From Phytophthora hibernalis (taxonomy: Eukaryota; Oomycota; Peronosporomycetes; Peronosporales; Peronosporaceae): DNA of 64,000 nucleotides. Both the position numbers and the translations under genes were made by a program. Below are positions 1 through 11,648 of this stretch, one piece after another. The DNA lies in assembly GCA_012656075.1 (NCBI GenBank), contig JAAKBF010000123.1, positions 62,001 through 126,000 of the forward strand. The letters are read 5' to 3'. Within the stretch, counting starts at the first letter, position 1, and each line of letters begins with the position of its first letter. Below the pieces are notes generated by a model. That model was not told the origin of the DNA. It searched no databases and was given only the letters and a program-made list of their open reading frames with translations.

Positions 1-1
1 A

Positions 2-1407
2 CGTAAAGCTTACTTGATTCTCGCGTGGGTGATGACAATGTTGGCGTGTTTCTCCATGGCGATAACGGATCAGGTTATCGGGTATCGCGCTGAGCTCAAT
101 GATGTGACCTCGGCTGACGTGTTGAAGCACAACGACTTACTCATGGACGTGTACATTGGCCTGCTCATGGCGGCCAACTTCGGTTGCATCGTAGCCCTGG
201 TTATCGGAGAGACGTACGTGATCGCACAGACTCGACGTGAGCGAATGACGGTCCGCGGAAAAGCTCTCGGAACACTGCTTATCACGCAGTTTACCGGCGA
301 GTTTATCGGCCAGGTCGCAGTTGACTACGCCATTTTTAACGTTTCGGAGCTTGGGACCGCACCGAGGGTGACAATTCGCCAAACGATGCTGTTCTTTATG
401 TTCTACACGCTTGTGCCGACCATGTTCTTGTGCACGTGTTTCTTCGAGAAGTCCGACCCGCCGCCGATCAATGCCGCGCGCGATCGCCACAACCGTGCCA
501 CGATCGAGAACTTAGAGACGTCAGTGACAGATTTACAAAGGGCCTACATGACGGCGTCCAATTTCTATCAGCGCCTAAAACTTGCGCTTCGTGGGCACTG
601 GGTTCGACTTCGCAAGGCTTTGGGCAGGAGTCCACGTCTCGCGTCATGAGTTTCATGGTCGGATTTATCTTCATTTCGGAGTTCTCGCTGACCTACACGA
701 CCACGCGACTCGAGGAATGGTGTGGAATGACTGCCAAGGCTTATTCGACGAGCCGCATTATGATGGAAGTGTTCTCTACGTTGTCTGCAGTGCTGTGGAA
801 GTATTTCTCTCTCAATCGAGATTGGCGATGGTGCATTTTCTCGAGCTTCATCATTATCACCATGACACCCCAGCTCGTCTACTACATGATGGCCACTCTC
901 AATCCAGCCGCACGAAACATCAATATCTACGCTGTTGTATCAGCGCTCACTGGGTTCCTACGCAGTTCGATTGTGGTCCTAGAGCTTGCAATCACCGCAG
1001 AAATCGCTCCTGTTGGTGGTGAGGGAGCTTTCGTCGGCATTGTCGTCTCGATAGCGTCCAGTATGCGCTTGATGTCCAACACCGTCTCTAACGCGATCGG
1101 CTTCATGTTCAAGGATGTCGAATACTCTGACCGCTACACAGCAGACCCAGATAGAATGCAGGTGGCATTTGCATTGGTGTTGTCGCACATTATCCAAGTC
1201 GTCGGACTTGTTGCGCTCGTGTTCCTGCCCAAGCAAAAGCGACAACTGCAACGACTGCATCATTTCGGAAACAAAAACGAAAAGTGGACTGCGTGGTGGA
1301 TCCTCGGATGTCTGATCGTTTCCTTCATAGTCAGCAGCGTCTTCAACGCCTTGGCCATTTCGCCTAATACGTCGTGCCTAGGAATTGTAGGAGGCAGCGG
1401 ATGTTAG
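2..1407 (+). CDS. FBT-like (folate-biopterin family) membrane transporter, 5' end outside window, one frameshift
   Basis: This is a polytopic membrane protein that resembles the folate-biopterin transporter (BT1/FBT) branch of the major facilitator superfamily, which is expanded in oomycetes. The frame is already open at the left edge (RRK-like residues, then a hydrophobic segment), so the start lies outside. Landmarks are VIGETYVIAQTRRE near base 200, a long hydrophilic loop near 450-600, EIAPVGGEGAFVG near 1000 and a C-terminal VGGSGC before the stop at 1405-1407. Near base 619-622 the frame steps by one base (one base appears missing in a G-run). The paralogue at 1534-3534 reads RLRKAL followed by the same continuation, which locates the break. 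The substrate cannot be told from sequence. It converges tail-to-tail with its paralogue across only 126 bp. Family assignment is by motif resemblance. Confidence 0.7.
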
Positions 1408-1533
1408 TTTATATAGAGGCAGGCACATTTTCATAGGGTCAACAACGTAATGAATACACAAACCATCAAGAAGCTGAACTTTATCGTGTTCATGACAATA
1501 GGATAGGGATTACTTTGAACTGATAACTTCTTA

Positions 1534-3534
1534 CTACGAGTCTAAGTTGCAGCCACTGCCGCCAACAATTTGCAGGCAGGACGTACTGGGGATGATGGCG
1601 AGTAAGTTGAAGATGGCACTTATCAAGAGTGCGCACCCAAGTGATCCTAGGACCCACCAAGTCGTACTCTTGTCGCCTTGACCACCGAATCGATGAAGTC
1701 GCTGAAGTTCCTCCTTTTGCCTAGGCAGAAAGATCAGCGCCACAACACTGATGAGCCGGATGGAGTAGCAAACACCGAGTCCGAACGCCACTTGACCGCT
1801 TTGTTGGTCGGTGCCGTAGAAACTGGGATCCTCAAACATGTAGCCGAGCGCATTGGAGAACGTCGTGGAAAGAATCCTCATGATAGAGCTCATGGAGACA
1901 ATGATACCCAGAAATGCTCCTTCACCGCCGACAGGTGCGATTTCCGCGGAGATGGCGACCTCCAAAATGACGAATCCTGCTCTCATGAATCCTTGAGAGC
2001 AGTGATGAAAGTAAACGCTTCTTGACTACGCATGGAGACCGACAACGTGGCCATGAAGAAAAAATGACTTGTGGTAGCATCATAATGACGAGCAAACTGG
2101 ACGAGATACCCCACCGCCAGTTGCAATTGATCGCACAGTATTTCCACGCTGCCGCAGCCAACACATACATCGCCTCTCTAGTGATGTTGCTTGAGGACTG
2201 CGCTTTGTCCGTGAAGTTGCACCAAATTTCGAGCTGAGCGTGAGGGTACGTGAGCGTAAATTCCGACAGGAACACGAAAATCATGAAGAACCGAATGACG
2301 TTCGTAGTAGACTCTTTTGCTAGTGCTTTGCGAAGTCGGAACCAGTTGAATCGAATTTTATCAAAGCAGCTCGCGGATGAACGCGGTGCTGCCCGAACGA
2401 AACCATGGGACTCGTCCACTCCGTAGTTTGTTTCTTCATCGTCAATTTTCGGTGGATCCGGGTCCTCGTGGAACAGGAAAACTAGCATGAACAGCGGCAC
2501 GAGCGAATAAAACATGACGAAGAGTGCTGTCTCCCGGAACGACACCAGAGGCGTAATTCCGAACTCGGTGATGTTGAAGATAGCCTTGTCCGAGGCTACT
2601 TGGCCTGCAAGTTCGCCCATAAACTGCGTCAGCACCAGCGTTCCCAGTGCCGTACCTCTCTCTTCCAGTGGTTCCCGACGAGTTTGTGCGACGACGTACG
2701 TCTCTCCAATGATCAAAGCCAGAACAATTCCAAAGGTGGCCAGCATGAGCAGACCGATGTACCCGTTAATCAGCGCCACTCGGTGCTCCAGGGCCTCCTG
2801 CGCTGCTGCATGGTCCGACAAGGCATTGTACTCGAGCGTGTAGTTAAGAATTGCAATGGCGAAACACGACAACAGTGAGACCGCCCAGCCTGCAATCATG
2901 TACGACTTGCGTCTTGAGCCCATTAACGGCATCGAGTCCGAAATGAAGCCCCAAACGAAAGTGTACGACCACGGCATGAGCATGAGCACTTGAGCTGCGT
3001 CTGCTTGGTACGTCTCAAGTTCCAATTCTGCTTGAAGAAGAGGAAAAGACCTCGTTTCAGACACGAACTCAGTGCTCCAGCAAACAGAGTCGACACCAGC
3101 AGGCCAATGTGTCTACGCGACAAAAAGTTCACGGACCCTTTCATGACAGCTCCGTCATCCGACGGATCCGAACTCACTGCGTTGATCGAAACTCCGTCTC
3201 CACCGTGTCGCATCGCCTTGGCACTGATCAAACCTCCGTCGTAGTCCACCACTGCACAAGTGCTGTCAAGAGCATTATCTCTCCTTGTACTACTGATGAT
3301 GGGGATGTCGAACACATTGTCTCTCCTGGTACTAACGGCCGGTGCCGTAGTCGCGTACGAGTCGTCCAAGTTCCTCACTTCATAGTCGAATCGATTCGGG
3401 CGCTGCTTCCTGTGTGGAGGTGGAACTCTTTGTGCCCTTGTGCTGTTCGGAGCTCTTCGGTGGTTACTTCTAGGAGGTTTAGCGCAGAAATCGTCGTCGT
3501 TGCTTCCAGCACTGCGCATTATCCGTCGAACCAT
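1534..3534 (-). CDS. FBT-like membrane transporter, second paralogue, three frameshifts
   Basis: This is a full-length paralogue of the transporter at 2-1407, on the opposite strand. It has a long hydrophilic, probably cytoplasmic N-terminus of about 120 residues starting at 3534. Then come hydrophobic segments with a WGFISDSMPLMGSRRKSY stretch near 2920 (the SD..P..G.RRK loop typical of FBT/MFS proteins), LIIGETYVVAQTRRE near 2700, and AEIAPVGGEGAFLG near 1930. It ends in IVGGSGCNLDS at 1534. Three frame steps, near 3066, 2060 (a T-run) and 1988, are all of the missing-base type. With them allowed for, it is colinear with its neighbour throughout. About 580-600 residues are expected, normal for the family. 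It could be a pseudogene or a sound gene with sequence errors. Confidence 0.7.
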
Positions 3535-3710
3535 AATTCTACTTTTGCAGGTCTGTCACGCCGGACTCGTCCGGTGTCCCGAACGATCGACACGATTGCA
3601 GCCTGCTGCAAGTCGGAATGTGTTCAACAGAAATGGACTCGTCAGCTGAGATCAATGCAACTTGCAGATGGGCTGGAGCAAGTGTTCGGTCCGTAAACCT
3701 GCTGGGGTCT

Positions 3711-4259
3711 CTAGAAGTGGTAAAAACCACATCCCACATCGCCATTTGTATCGATCGAGTGTCGATTTGAACGTGTGCAGGCATTTTGTGCCATAACTAA
3801 GCACCATGTTTGCCTTGGTTGCCATTTTTGTGGACTCATTGTTTCTACGTTGGGCAACCAGAATGGGATTTGAAGGTCGATTCCACCAATGTGTGGCTTG
3901 TTTGACTGCATCTGCTGGATACGGCGATCACACCAATTGAAACAGGAAGCTGCTGCGAAACCAGTTGCCACTCCTACAACGCCAGGAAGTCCTGGTTTGA
4001 CACCACAAAGGCTCACGTGATGAAACGTGGGAAACGTTGGCTGTTTGGTGTCCGCAGCAACGAAAACTGATCCACCAGACCACATCAAAGTTTGTGCAGA
4101 ACTACTACGTAGTACGAAGTAGCTGATTAATAGTGCGTTGGACATCCATGATCCATGATGAAGGACGTACCGATCCACGATCAAGGACGTACCGGCACGC
4201 GGCTTTCCTGTCTCCGGCTCGAGCTTTCGTCTTTCGTTGATCCGGACCGTGGAGGACAT
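3711..4259 (-). CDS. Hypothetical open frame, 182 aa, unrecognised
   Basis: An uninterrupted minus-strand frame of 182 codons lies between the transporter and the kinase. It contains a glycine/alanine-rich, moderately hydrophobic stretch (VVGVATGFAAASCFNW, near 3945-3990) that could be a membrane segment, and several cysteines. I do not recognise a family. The start ATG at 4259 is the first in frame. It could be chance, since GC-balanced DNA here gives frames of this length fairly often. The protein ends abruptly, with no homologous neighbour to compare. Confidence 0.22.
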   Translation of the reverse strand: MSSTVRINERRKLEPETGKPRAGTSLIVDRYVLHHGSWMSNALLISYFVLRSSSAQTLMWSGGSVFVAADTKQPTFPTFHHVSLCGVKPGLPGVVGVATGFAAASCFNWCDRRIQQMQSNKPHIGGIDLQIPFWLPNVETMSPQKWQPRQTWCLVMAQNACTRSNRHSIDTNGDVGCGFYHF

Positions 4260-4577
4260 AAAGCCTTCAAAAGGAAGATTCGGTTGTCAACGCTGACAGC
4301 TCAACTCATCGCAGCTTGTTTTTCAATGCGACACAAGCGATTATCGTTTGAAAATCCTTTTCTTTAGATGATCGCTGTCACATTTGCAGCAACCTTACAA
4401 CCATAGTTCAAAGCACAAGGCTGCTTAGAGACATTCGGAAGTAATGTACGATATCATGAGCTCGCCAGTGTATTGCTATCATACTCTCGCTGAGCTTCTC
4501 TTGCTTCTAGGATACTGCCACTTGGGTCAGTTGGTACGCTGCAAGGCAGACGCTTATAAGTTAGTTGCGAGGACTGT

Positions 4578-6088
4578 CTACCGCTCCTCGAGCACGGCGT
4601 AGTTGAAAGCACGCTCGATCGACAAGCTGGAGCTGGCGACGCTGCTGCTGTAGACGCTTCCAATGTCTTCTCGGTTGCCCAGGAACGAGTTTTGGCCCGT
4701 GGAGCTCACGTCGTCGCCAATATCGCTAACCCTTCGCTCACGTTCCAACAGAGCACGGACTCTGTCTGCTGCCTGAGCAGCGGTAGGACGCAATGTCGGC
4801 TCGAGTGTCAAACACTCCATCATGAGCATGGCCACACCGCGCGGACATCGATCTGAGAGTGACGGGTGAATTGCTCCCGTTCGTAGAAGCTCCAACACAG
4901 CACTCTCCGGTAGTGGTTCACCATTTGAAAGTGTGATCTCTGAGAAAGGCAGCTCATGACTGTCCAGTTCCGACAAAATCACTCCGAACGAGTACATGTC
5001 CACTGCAGTCGAGTACTGCGCGTCACCTGATAAAACTTCCGGTGCGATCCATCGGTTGGTACCAATGGACCGAGTCATGGCGAAAAGCTCCACTTGGTCG
5101 TCATCATCCTCGCCTTCCTGTGAGTGAGGGATGCCATACCGACTGACTCCAAAGTCTGCCACTTTGGCTGTGTACGCCGAGTCCAATAACACGTTCCTGG
5201 ACTTCAAGTCTCGATGCAGAATTGGTTTGGGTTGTCTCGAGTGCAAATAGGCCAACGCCTCTGCGATATCCAGCGCCATTGCAAGCTTCCTTGACCCCCA
5301 GGCACGAGCTCGAATGTCACTTCGAGTGCGAGCCAAATATTGACGCAGGTCTCCGCCACTCATGAACTCCAGCACCATCTGAAGGTCTCCGGCACTAGTG
5401 GACGGTGCGTCCACTTTGGTAGAGGACGAGGTCCACGCCACGCCGTAGAACGCCACAATCTTGGGGTGACTGAGCGTTGCAAGGAAGCGGATCTCCGCTA
5501 CGAACCTCCGCATGGCGCTGTCTGCTGGAGACCCACGAGACTTGGTTCTGGTTCTGGAATTGGAGCCCGAGGTGGCTCCCGTACCCCCACACTCAACCGA
5601 CTGTGTCGACTGTTCTTCCTCCACGATTTCGTCCTCGGTAGACCTGCGGGCATTGGCGGGGACAACTTTTTCACCACAACCGTCTCACCCAAGTACGTGG
5701 CCAGCCAAACGGTTCCGTAGGCTCCAGCACCCAGTGGTCGAATGGGTGAAATGTTCTCTGCGTCAATCCTCCAAGAGGTTAAAGCTTCTTCATCTTCTTG
5801 TGTCAATGTTGCAACGGGTGCCGGAACTCTGCGTCGACCTAATTGGTACACGGGTAAGGTGGGGGACCCTCCGGTCTCGAGATCAACTTCCGTCTGCTTG
5901 TGCTTCTGTCGTTTGCAGCAGAAATACATGACCACGAGGAAGGCCAAAAGCAGCACCAAAGGGATGCTGATACTCAGCCACAACTCCAAAGTCCGGTCGT
6001 CTGCGTTCTCTGGAGTTGCAGTGTAGCTGCTGCCATTGCCTGAACTACCAGCGAGCCATCTGCGCATCGCTGGTATAAGAGGTAGCAA
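4578..6088 (-). CDS. Membrane-anchored TKL-type protein kinase, one frameshift
   Basis: This is a receptor-like Ser/Thr (tyrosine-kinase-like) kinase. From the start at 6088 there is a short Ser/Gly-rich outer segment. A single hydrophobic helix of about 20 residues follows (SIPLVLLLAFLVVMYFCC, near 5930-5985), then a basic stop-transfer CKRQKHK. The kinase domain shows a glycine loop GAGAYGTVW, the ATP-binding lysine in VVVKK, the catalytic HRDLKSRN near 5210, DFGVSR near 5150 and IAPEVL near 5040. An acidic and serine-rich tail ends at 4578. One frame step near 5648 (missing base) splits the N-lobe between the VVVKK strand and the helix containing MRRFVAEIRFL. All catalytic motifs are intact, so the product would be an active kinase if the step is an error. 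No clear signal peptide is visible, and an upstream exon may be missing. Confidence 0.82.
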
Positions 6089-8012
6089 AACCTCAATTGG
6101 GCTCGGCCTCTTCTTTGCCTGAATTGTTGGTTGTGTGTTGGTCGAAAAGCCCGAGTGGACGAAGCTGAGCAGAGACCGACCGACTTGGCCAAACCGAGAA
6201 GCGACATGTGCACCGTAGGGATTCGCGGACGAGCATGAGATCGGCCGTTACATACGGAGAAAGCGATTGTGGAGTCGGCGTTCCAAATCGGAGCCTATGA
6301 AATGGCATAATACGGAGGAACAGACTGCGCTCAACGGTTGCAGACATATTGAATTCCAGACAGACAAGATCTGATACGGAATAGGTCCTATGATATGGCA
6401 TGCAGAGGGATCTGGATGACGAGGCCGATTTTTCTCGCCGACAACCGAACGACTTGACTTGGATGACCGAGTTTTGAGTCGAGGGATCCTCCACCACGAA
6501 GCGCATTTTTGTCACATGATATTACCGGTACTGTACAGTAATACATGATGCGCGGGTTGCAGATGAAGACAACTTGGCTGGATTTCACAACAGTGGCGCA
6601 ACTGTGGGTCGTGGGCCCCGCACAAACTAGAAAGTGGTGATTGCTTCTGGTCATCTTGGCGTTCTACTCTGCTGTACCTGGTACATGTTTTATAATAATA
6701 CATGTATTATTAATAATACACGCACACAACATCGGAGCCCTTGAGGTTATCCAATCACAAGCTGAAAGGACGAGCAGCCCGCTGGAAGATACCCACCCAT
6801 TTATTGCCTATTACCCACGCTGGAAGTTGCAATTTCTCGAAAGCTCACATCGTGTCGAGATTCACATCGCCTCAAAAGACGACGGTTGTGCGTCGCTCTT
6901 GCTGCTGTACGAGCAGGAATTTGAGCTTTCAACTGCAGTATTTTGAGTGTTTGGCTACCGGTGCTGTATTATCAACTCGAATCGAAAAGGCCGCGATCCC
7001 TTCGCACTTTGTTGTGTTGGATGCTTGAACTGCCATAGAGTTGGTCCCTCGCCGCCATTCCCCGAGGCCATGAAGATGACGAAGTCGTTGCTTGGTTGAC
7101 TACTATTCGCACACGGCTTTGCGTGGGGAATTGGTGAGGAAAACGGAGCGGACAGGAGCTCATGCTCTTTTCGGTGCGGAGACTTGGGTCGTCCCCAGGA
7201 CACGAGAAGACACCAACTTTATGAAGACCAACGACGCGCAGCCGTCTCTACATACACGCGCGCGGTCCCTTTGCAACCGTTTTCGGTGTGGATGTTTTCG
7301 GGAGGTCGACCGCTCGACGATTATTATAGAACGGGGACGTCGACTTTGCAGGGCAACAGCTCATTCACCCTGACGTCTCTATACTATACATGAACGAAGC
7401 TTTCTCGGCTTTCCCACAGCGCGGCACCACGTTATTTTACCAACCACTTGAGAGTCAAGTGGTTGTCAACTGGTTGAGCCTTTGTCCATCGTGAACTGAT
7501 CCTAGCACCAACAACTCAAGGAAACGGCGAAGTCAAAGATACCTTCGACGAGTTCACCCTTCTCGCCTTGCTGACTGCTGCGACAGCTATCGTTGAAGTG
7601 AAGTTGGTCGAAGCTATGCGGTGGAAGTGCGCTCTGAACGAAGCACGAAGAGTGAAGAGGCTGACTCACGGTCTCATTTCGCTGGTGGTTCTCGGAGTTA
7701 ACCCACGCCATGGGATACGCGGCCACGCGTGGTGCCCGCAACGTTCCTGTCCTGATATCTCACTCGTGTGCTTCAAGACTGTATGCAATCCAAAGTGTAG
7801 GCGGATGGTGGTGGTGACTCAAAGCGCCCCACAATGCAGGACTCGCTTGAGACACGAACAACGTGCACACGAAGGACCAGATTGAAGCATGCAGCGATCA
7901 TCACCGCCTAAATGCACCCAGTAATCTATCTACAGATCCGTGGTAGTCTTCGTGCATTCCTCAACTTACAGCTCAAACCCAGCATCAAGTTTCAAGTTTT
8001 CACTCATTTTCC
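6089..8012. other. Gene-poor stretch between kinase and CorA gene
   Basis: No family is recognisable here on either strand. Open frames are short and overlap each other in several frames. An AT-rich patch at about 6680-6725 contains several copies of AATAATACA-like words. The only distinct structure is the hairpin at 7441-7465, listed separately. The first few hundred bases upstream of 6088 may hold the kinase promoter or an undetected 5' exon. Confidence 0.5.
7441..7465. repeat. Short perfect hairpin
   Basis: CAACCACTTGA is followed after three bases by its exact reverse complement TCAAGTGGTTG, giving an 11-bp stem with a 3-nt loop. It sits in non-coding DNA upstream of the CorA gene. Its function is unknown. 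Confidence 0.5.
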
Positions 8013-8013
8013 A
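7999..8013 (+). promoter_or_regulatory. Possible oomycete initiator-like element at CorA start
   Basis: The sequence CACTCATTTTCCATGG at this site resembles the oomycete core initiator consensus (CTCATT followed by pyrimidines and CA). It lies immediately before the proposed ATG at 8013, unusually close for a transcription start. It may therefore be chance, or the true start codon may be further downstream. Confidence 0.22.
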
Positions 8014-9975
8014 TGGACAGCGCGTTGCTACCGCATACCGACTCGGGAGATGAAGATACCATCTCCATTGTGGCCTACGGGGCGACACCTCCGTCGTCGG
8101 AAGCTCCCCGTCCGACGAACGGCAATCGCAATTATGGAGAGAGTCAACGTCGAACATTCAAACGGGCTATCAACCTCCCGATTGGGGCTCAGACGACGGT
8201 GCTGTGGTTGATGGCATATCGCGGTTAATGCAGGAGCGGAGACCGGCAGCACTGGAGACTCTGCACCACTTTTGCCAGGAGGCAACAGCTTTCGAAGTAC
8301 TTCCAGTGCAAAACCAGATCCGACGAAATCGACTGAGCTGCCTACGACGCCACCAGGGGATACGACGATGCACCCACTCTCGCTCTACGGCAAGGATATC
8401 TTGCACATTATTCCAATTGGCACTTCGTCACAAGAAGCAAACCCTGTCAAGTGGTCGGATACTCTAGGTGCTGTCTACACCGAGGACGACTACTCGATTC
8501 GAGACCCTCACTTTGATCTCACGAATGGGAAAATCACCAAGCTCTTCTCTCTCCAACCCTGATGGTGCGTGCTTTAAATTTCATGTGCAAATGGTTTTTC
8601 TACCTATGCGAATCGACTGACCTTACTCTGTTGTTGTTGTTGTGAAATCACAGAGAGAGAATGCTATCCTACGAGGGGTTTCGGTCTGGACTGGAGGCAA
8701 TGGGCATCGCTTGTGATAGCGACCGGCAGTTCCAGGCTTTCGTGGACGTAGTGGATGAGGACAAGAGTGGAGATATTTCATACGAGGAATTCCTGTGCGC
8801 GATCCAGGAGATCAAACTCGCCCAGCTCTTCAACGACCCATTCATCCGTACAATGCCGGTTCTTCACGCCAGCTTGAAGTTGCCTGTGACGCTGGGTTCG
8901 ATCAGTATTCACCCGACCGAATTCGCAGTGTGTGCCCGATCAATCAGGTGAAGAGCTTCATCTACTCGACCACACCGAGCTGGGCAACAGTGCGCTGGAT
9001 CAATGTCAAAGGCATCAACACGCTACTGATGAGGCGATTATCGGTCCGCTATCGACTGCATCCTTTGGCAATCGAAGATACTCTCGGACCGGATGTCAAA
9101 CGGCCAAAGTATGTGAAGTTCGATGAACATTCGTTCCTGATCCTGCAAACTCTGCATCCACGCAATATGCCGACGGTGAAGAGCTATCAAGATATGTACC
9201 GCGCCTCACAGTTCGTACTGCCGGAAGACGACTCTCCTTTCGACAACATGAGGAGTCTGAGCTGGAGTCACGGCTGAAAGAGCTCAATGTTGGCCACGTC
9301 ATGTCCCCACCGCAACAACTCAGTTTGTACGTTGCTCATTAGCGTCCAGGGCGAAAATACGCTTTGGCCAGCGCTCAAGAAGCGGCTGCACGTGTCATAC
9401 TCGAAGGTCCGTCAGCACAGCACGGCATTTCTCATGTACACGATCATGGATGTGTGCGTGAACGACCTCTCGCCAATTTCACAGACGTTCGGCGCCAAAC
9501 TTCTCATGCTTGAGCGTCTTATGACCTTAGAGCCACGATACTTCGACTTAGGCAGAATTGCGGCCTGCTCGAAGCAGATCAAGGGGCTTCAGATGCACTG
9601 CAAGCCCATGCGGGAAGTCATTTCGAAGCTGATAACATCCGACGATTACCAGGGGAGACTTTGCAGTACTTCGCCGACGTGCAAGAACACCTGACGACAA
9701 TTGAGGAGGAGTGCGAGTACAGCTTGGATCGCTGCAACAGCCTCGTGGAGGAGTTCAACAACGGCCGCGCCTCGCAGCAGAACGATGTGAGCTACATCTT
9801 GGCGCTTATTGCAGCCATTTTCCTGCCTGCGCAATTCCTCACCGGCGTGTATGGTATGAACTTCCCGTACATCCCCGAGCAGACATACTACTACGGCTAC
9901 TTCGTCTGGTGGGCAATGATGCTGGTTGTTGCAGGGCTCATCGTGTTCTTTTTCAAGTACAAGAGATGGTTGTAA
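8013..9975 (+). CDS. EF-hand/CorA-type Mg2+ transporter, one intron, several frameshifts
   Basis: This is a membrane divalent-cation (Mg2+) channel of the CorA/Mrs2/Alr1 superfamily. The decisive signature is VYGMNF near 9850, the GMN motif closing the first membrane helix (LALIAAIFLPAQFLTG). A second helix (VWWAMMLVVAGLIVFFFKYK) and a basic end follow, stopping at 9973-9975. Upstream is a large soluble domain containing SYSKVRQHSTAFLMYTI and AKLLMLERL. An EF-hand-like loop DEDKSGDISYEEF lies near 8752-8790, an N-terminal calcium-binding module not found in bacterial CorA. An intron of about 90 bp lies at about 8565-8655 (GTGCGT...ACAG/AG). Frame steps near 8195, 8270, 8550, 8895, 9250, 9328 and 9655 are all or nearly all of the missing-base type. 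The conserved motifs are intact, so this is either a recent pseudogene or a gene with sequence errors. Confidence 0.75.
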
Positions 9976-10084
9976 CTTACAACTTGTAAGGCTTCTGTAT
10001 CGCCACTGAACATTAAGAATACTGTACAGTATCAGGATGGGGAAATGGCATGCATGAAGTTTGTGAAGAAATTCTTATCCAACT

Positions 10085-10119
10085 GGGTGCCTTTCAAAAA
10101 CCCCATAAAACCGTTTTAT
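10085..10119 (+). repeat. Left terminal inverted repeat of Harbinger element
   Basis: It starts GGGTGCCTTTCAAAA and matches the reverse complement of 14977-15011, with a few mismatches at internal positions. The flanking ACT is repeated outside the other end. Confidence 0.85.
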
Positions 10120-10178
10120 GCCTAGGGGAAGGGAGATAAGACCGGTCATAAAACTCGTGATTAAAAATAATTTCTTTG

Positions 10179-10200
10179 GTGAGACCAAAAGTGGTCTCAC
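10179..10200. repeat. Subterminal hairpin inside Harbinger element
   Basis: GTGAGACC, a six-base loop AAAAGT, then GGTCTCAC form an 8-bp stem about 95 bp inside the left end. Subterminal motifs of this kind can be transposase binding sites, but this is inference. Confidence 0.45.
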
Positions 10201-10428
10201 GAGAAAAATTATTAAATTGGTTTTATCGCGTTTAATGACCCCCTCAACTTGCAGCCGATAAAAGAAATGACTTTGTTTCACTATGTGTTGAGTCAGCCCC
10301 CTGAAGAAGACACCCACATTCAAATTGAAGTGAAGCGATCTTCAAGGGATGCTGGGCGGGAAATTTGCGCGCGCCGAGCTCCTCGCCTCTCATTTCGACT
10401 TTTGCCGGCTCTCAGAGAAGTCCGTTGT

Positions 10429-11508
10429 ATGCACGACGCCGCGAGTGAGTACGTACTCGCCATGTTGTCTCGCATGTGTAATGTTTGACCTCTTCTTGTG
10501 TCATAGACTGCGCCCGCACCCTCAGTCTCTATGTCGACGTCTTCGTGCCAAGCCTCGCCGCAGCTGACCCCGCATCCGTCCCCATACCGCCCCGCAATGC
10601 GGTTAGCGATGCCCAGTCTGTGATGAGCGTGCGGTCTCCGGGTTCGCCTGTTTTCGGTAAGGTGTGCATACATGCACGGACTAGTTATCTGGTCGCTCAC
10701 GCTGCAGTTATATGCCTAGGGTGCGCGTCGGACTTCGCACTAACGCTGTCTTGCCCCAGAAGAAGATAAACACGAGGCTGATGGCTCTAACGACGATCCT
10801 CCTTTGAAAAGAAGAAAGACGAAGTCAGCCTCGCCCACCGATTCATCGCCGCTGCCATGGCTTCGGTCGGGGCGGACTTTCACTCACCCACTGGTCTTAG
10901 AGGCTGCCACGATGCAAGTCAGCTCTCTGGCCTTGTTTCAGCTGGCACCGATCGACCAGAACCAAGCAGACAAGCGCGGAGTCTCCACTTTATCCGCGCA
11001 TATCGGTTCGACTACGCCGTCCTCGCCCGAAACAAGCACCACACTTACTGAACCGTCCGGTTCTCCACTAACAACGGCGTCGCAGTCGTCTACCGTGGCG
11101 CCATGGACTCCTCAACGCCCGAAACGACCGGCCATTCACCCGGACCTAAGTGATCGAGATATTCCCGACTGGTACGCCGAAGCATTCGAGTCCGATGGAT
11201 ACGACTCGGAGGCCTTGGCGCAGATTGCAAGTCTTCCTCGCCTAAAGCCGATAGACGCAGCGTCTTCCCAGGCCAGCTCTCCCGGTTTCGTCCACATTGG
11301 GGATACGGCGCTCCATTCTGCACACGACGAGTGGATCAAAGACTCGTGGCCTGCTGGGGTGGAGCTGCTCGTGAAGCAATACAACCCGAGGAAATGGAGA
11401 TTCCCTCGTGTGGCAACTGGAGTTCGCGGTGGGGTGGGGTGCGGGTGTGTCACTCGCTGCGAAGCCCTCTCCTGTTTAAATGCCAAGCAAGGACGGTTTT
11501 GTACTTAA
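10429..11508 (+). CDS. Unknown spliced protein inside Harbinger element
   Basis: A gene model can be read with two introns. The first exon starts at ATG 10429 and ends before GTGAGTACG near 10445. Exon 2 follows the acceptor TGTGTCATAG at 10506. A second intron runs from GTAAGGTG near 10659 to TTGCCCCAG near 10759. The joined frame is open without any frameshift for roughly 300 residues to the stop near 11506. The product is rich in Ser, Pro and Thr, has a likely nuclear localisation signal (PPLKRRKTKS) and an acidic DRDIPDWYAEAFESDGYDSE segment. I do not recognise a domain. An upstream in-frame ATG at 10267 could give a longer start. Unlike neighbouring genes it is not frame-broken, which may mean that it is real and conserved. 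Confidence 0.5.
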
Positions 11509-11648
11509 CACTAGTCTTTTCCCCTTCCGATCGCCATACTTAACCTTAGATGTTTGCCCTCTTCGGATCGCCTTATGAATGGCTTCTTCATTCGAGATTC
11601 CGCTCCCTCTATAGCAAGCCCGCCTGAATTATACATTCAGTGGCGGTG

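Noticed and set aside
6641..6946. Hydrophobic plus-strand frame as a small secreted protein
   Set aside because: It overlaps other equal-length frames and lies over an AT-rich repeat patch. The composition looks like chance.
10267..10430. Longer start (ATG 10267) for the extra Harbinger gene
   Set aside because: The extension lies close to the element end and has no recognisable features. The start at 10429 next to a good splice donor is preferred, but this is not certain.
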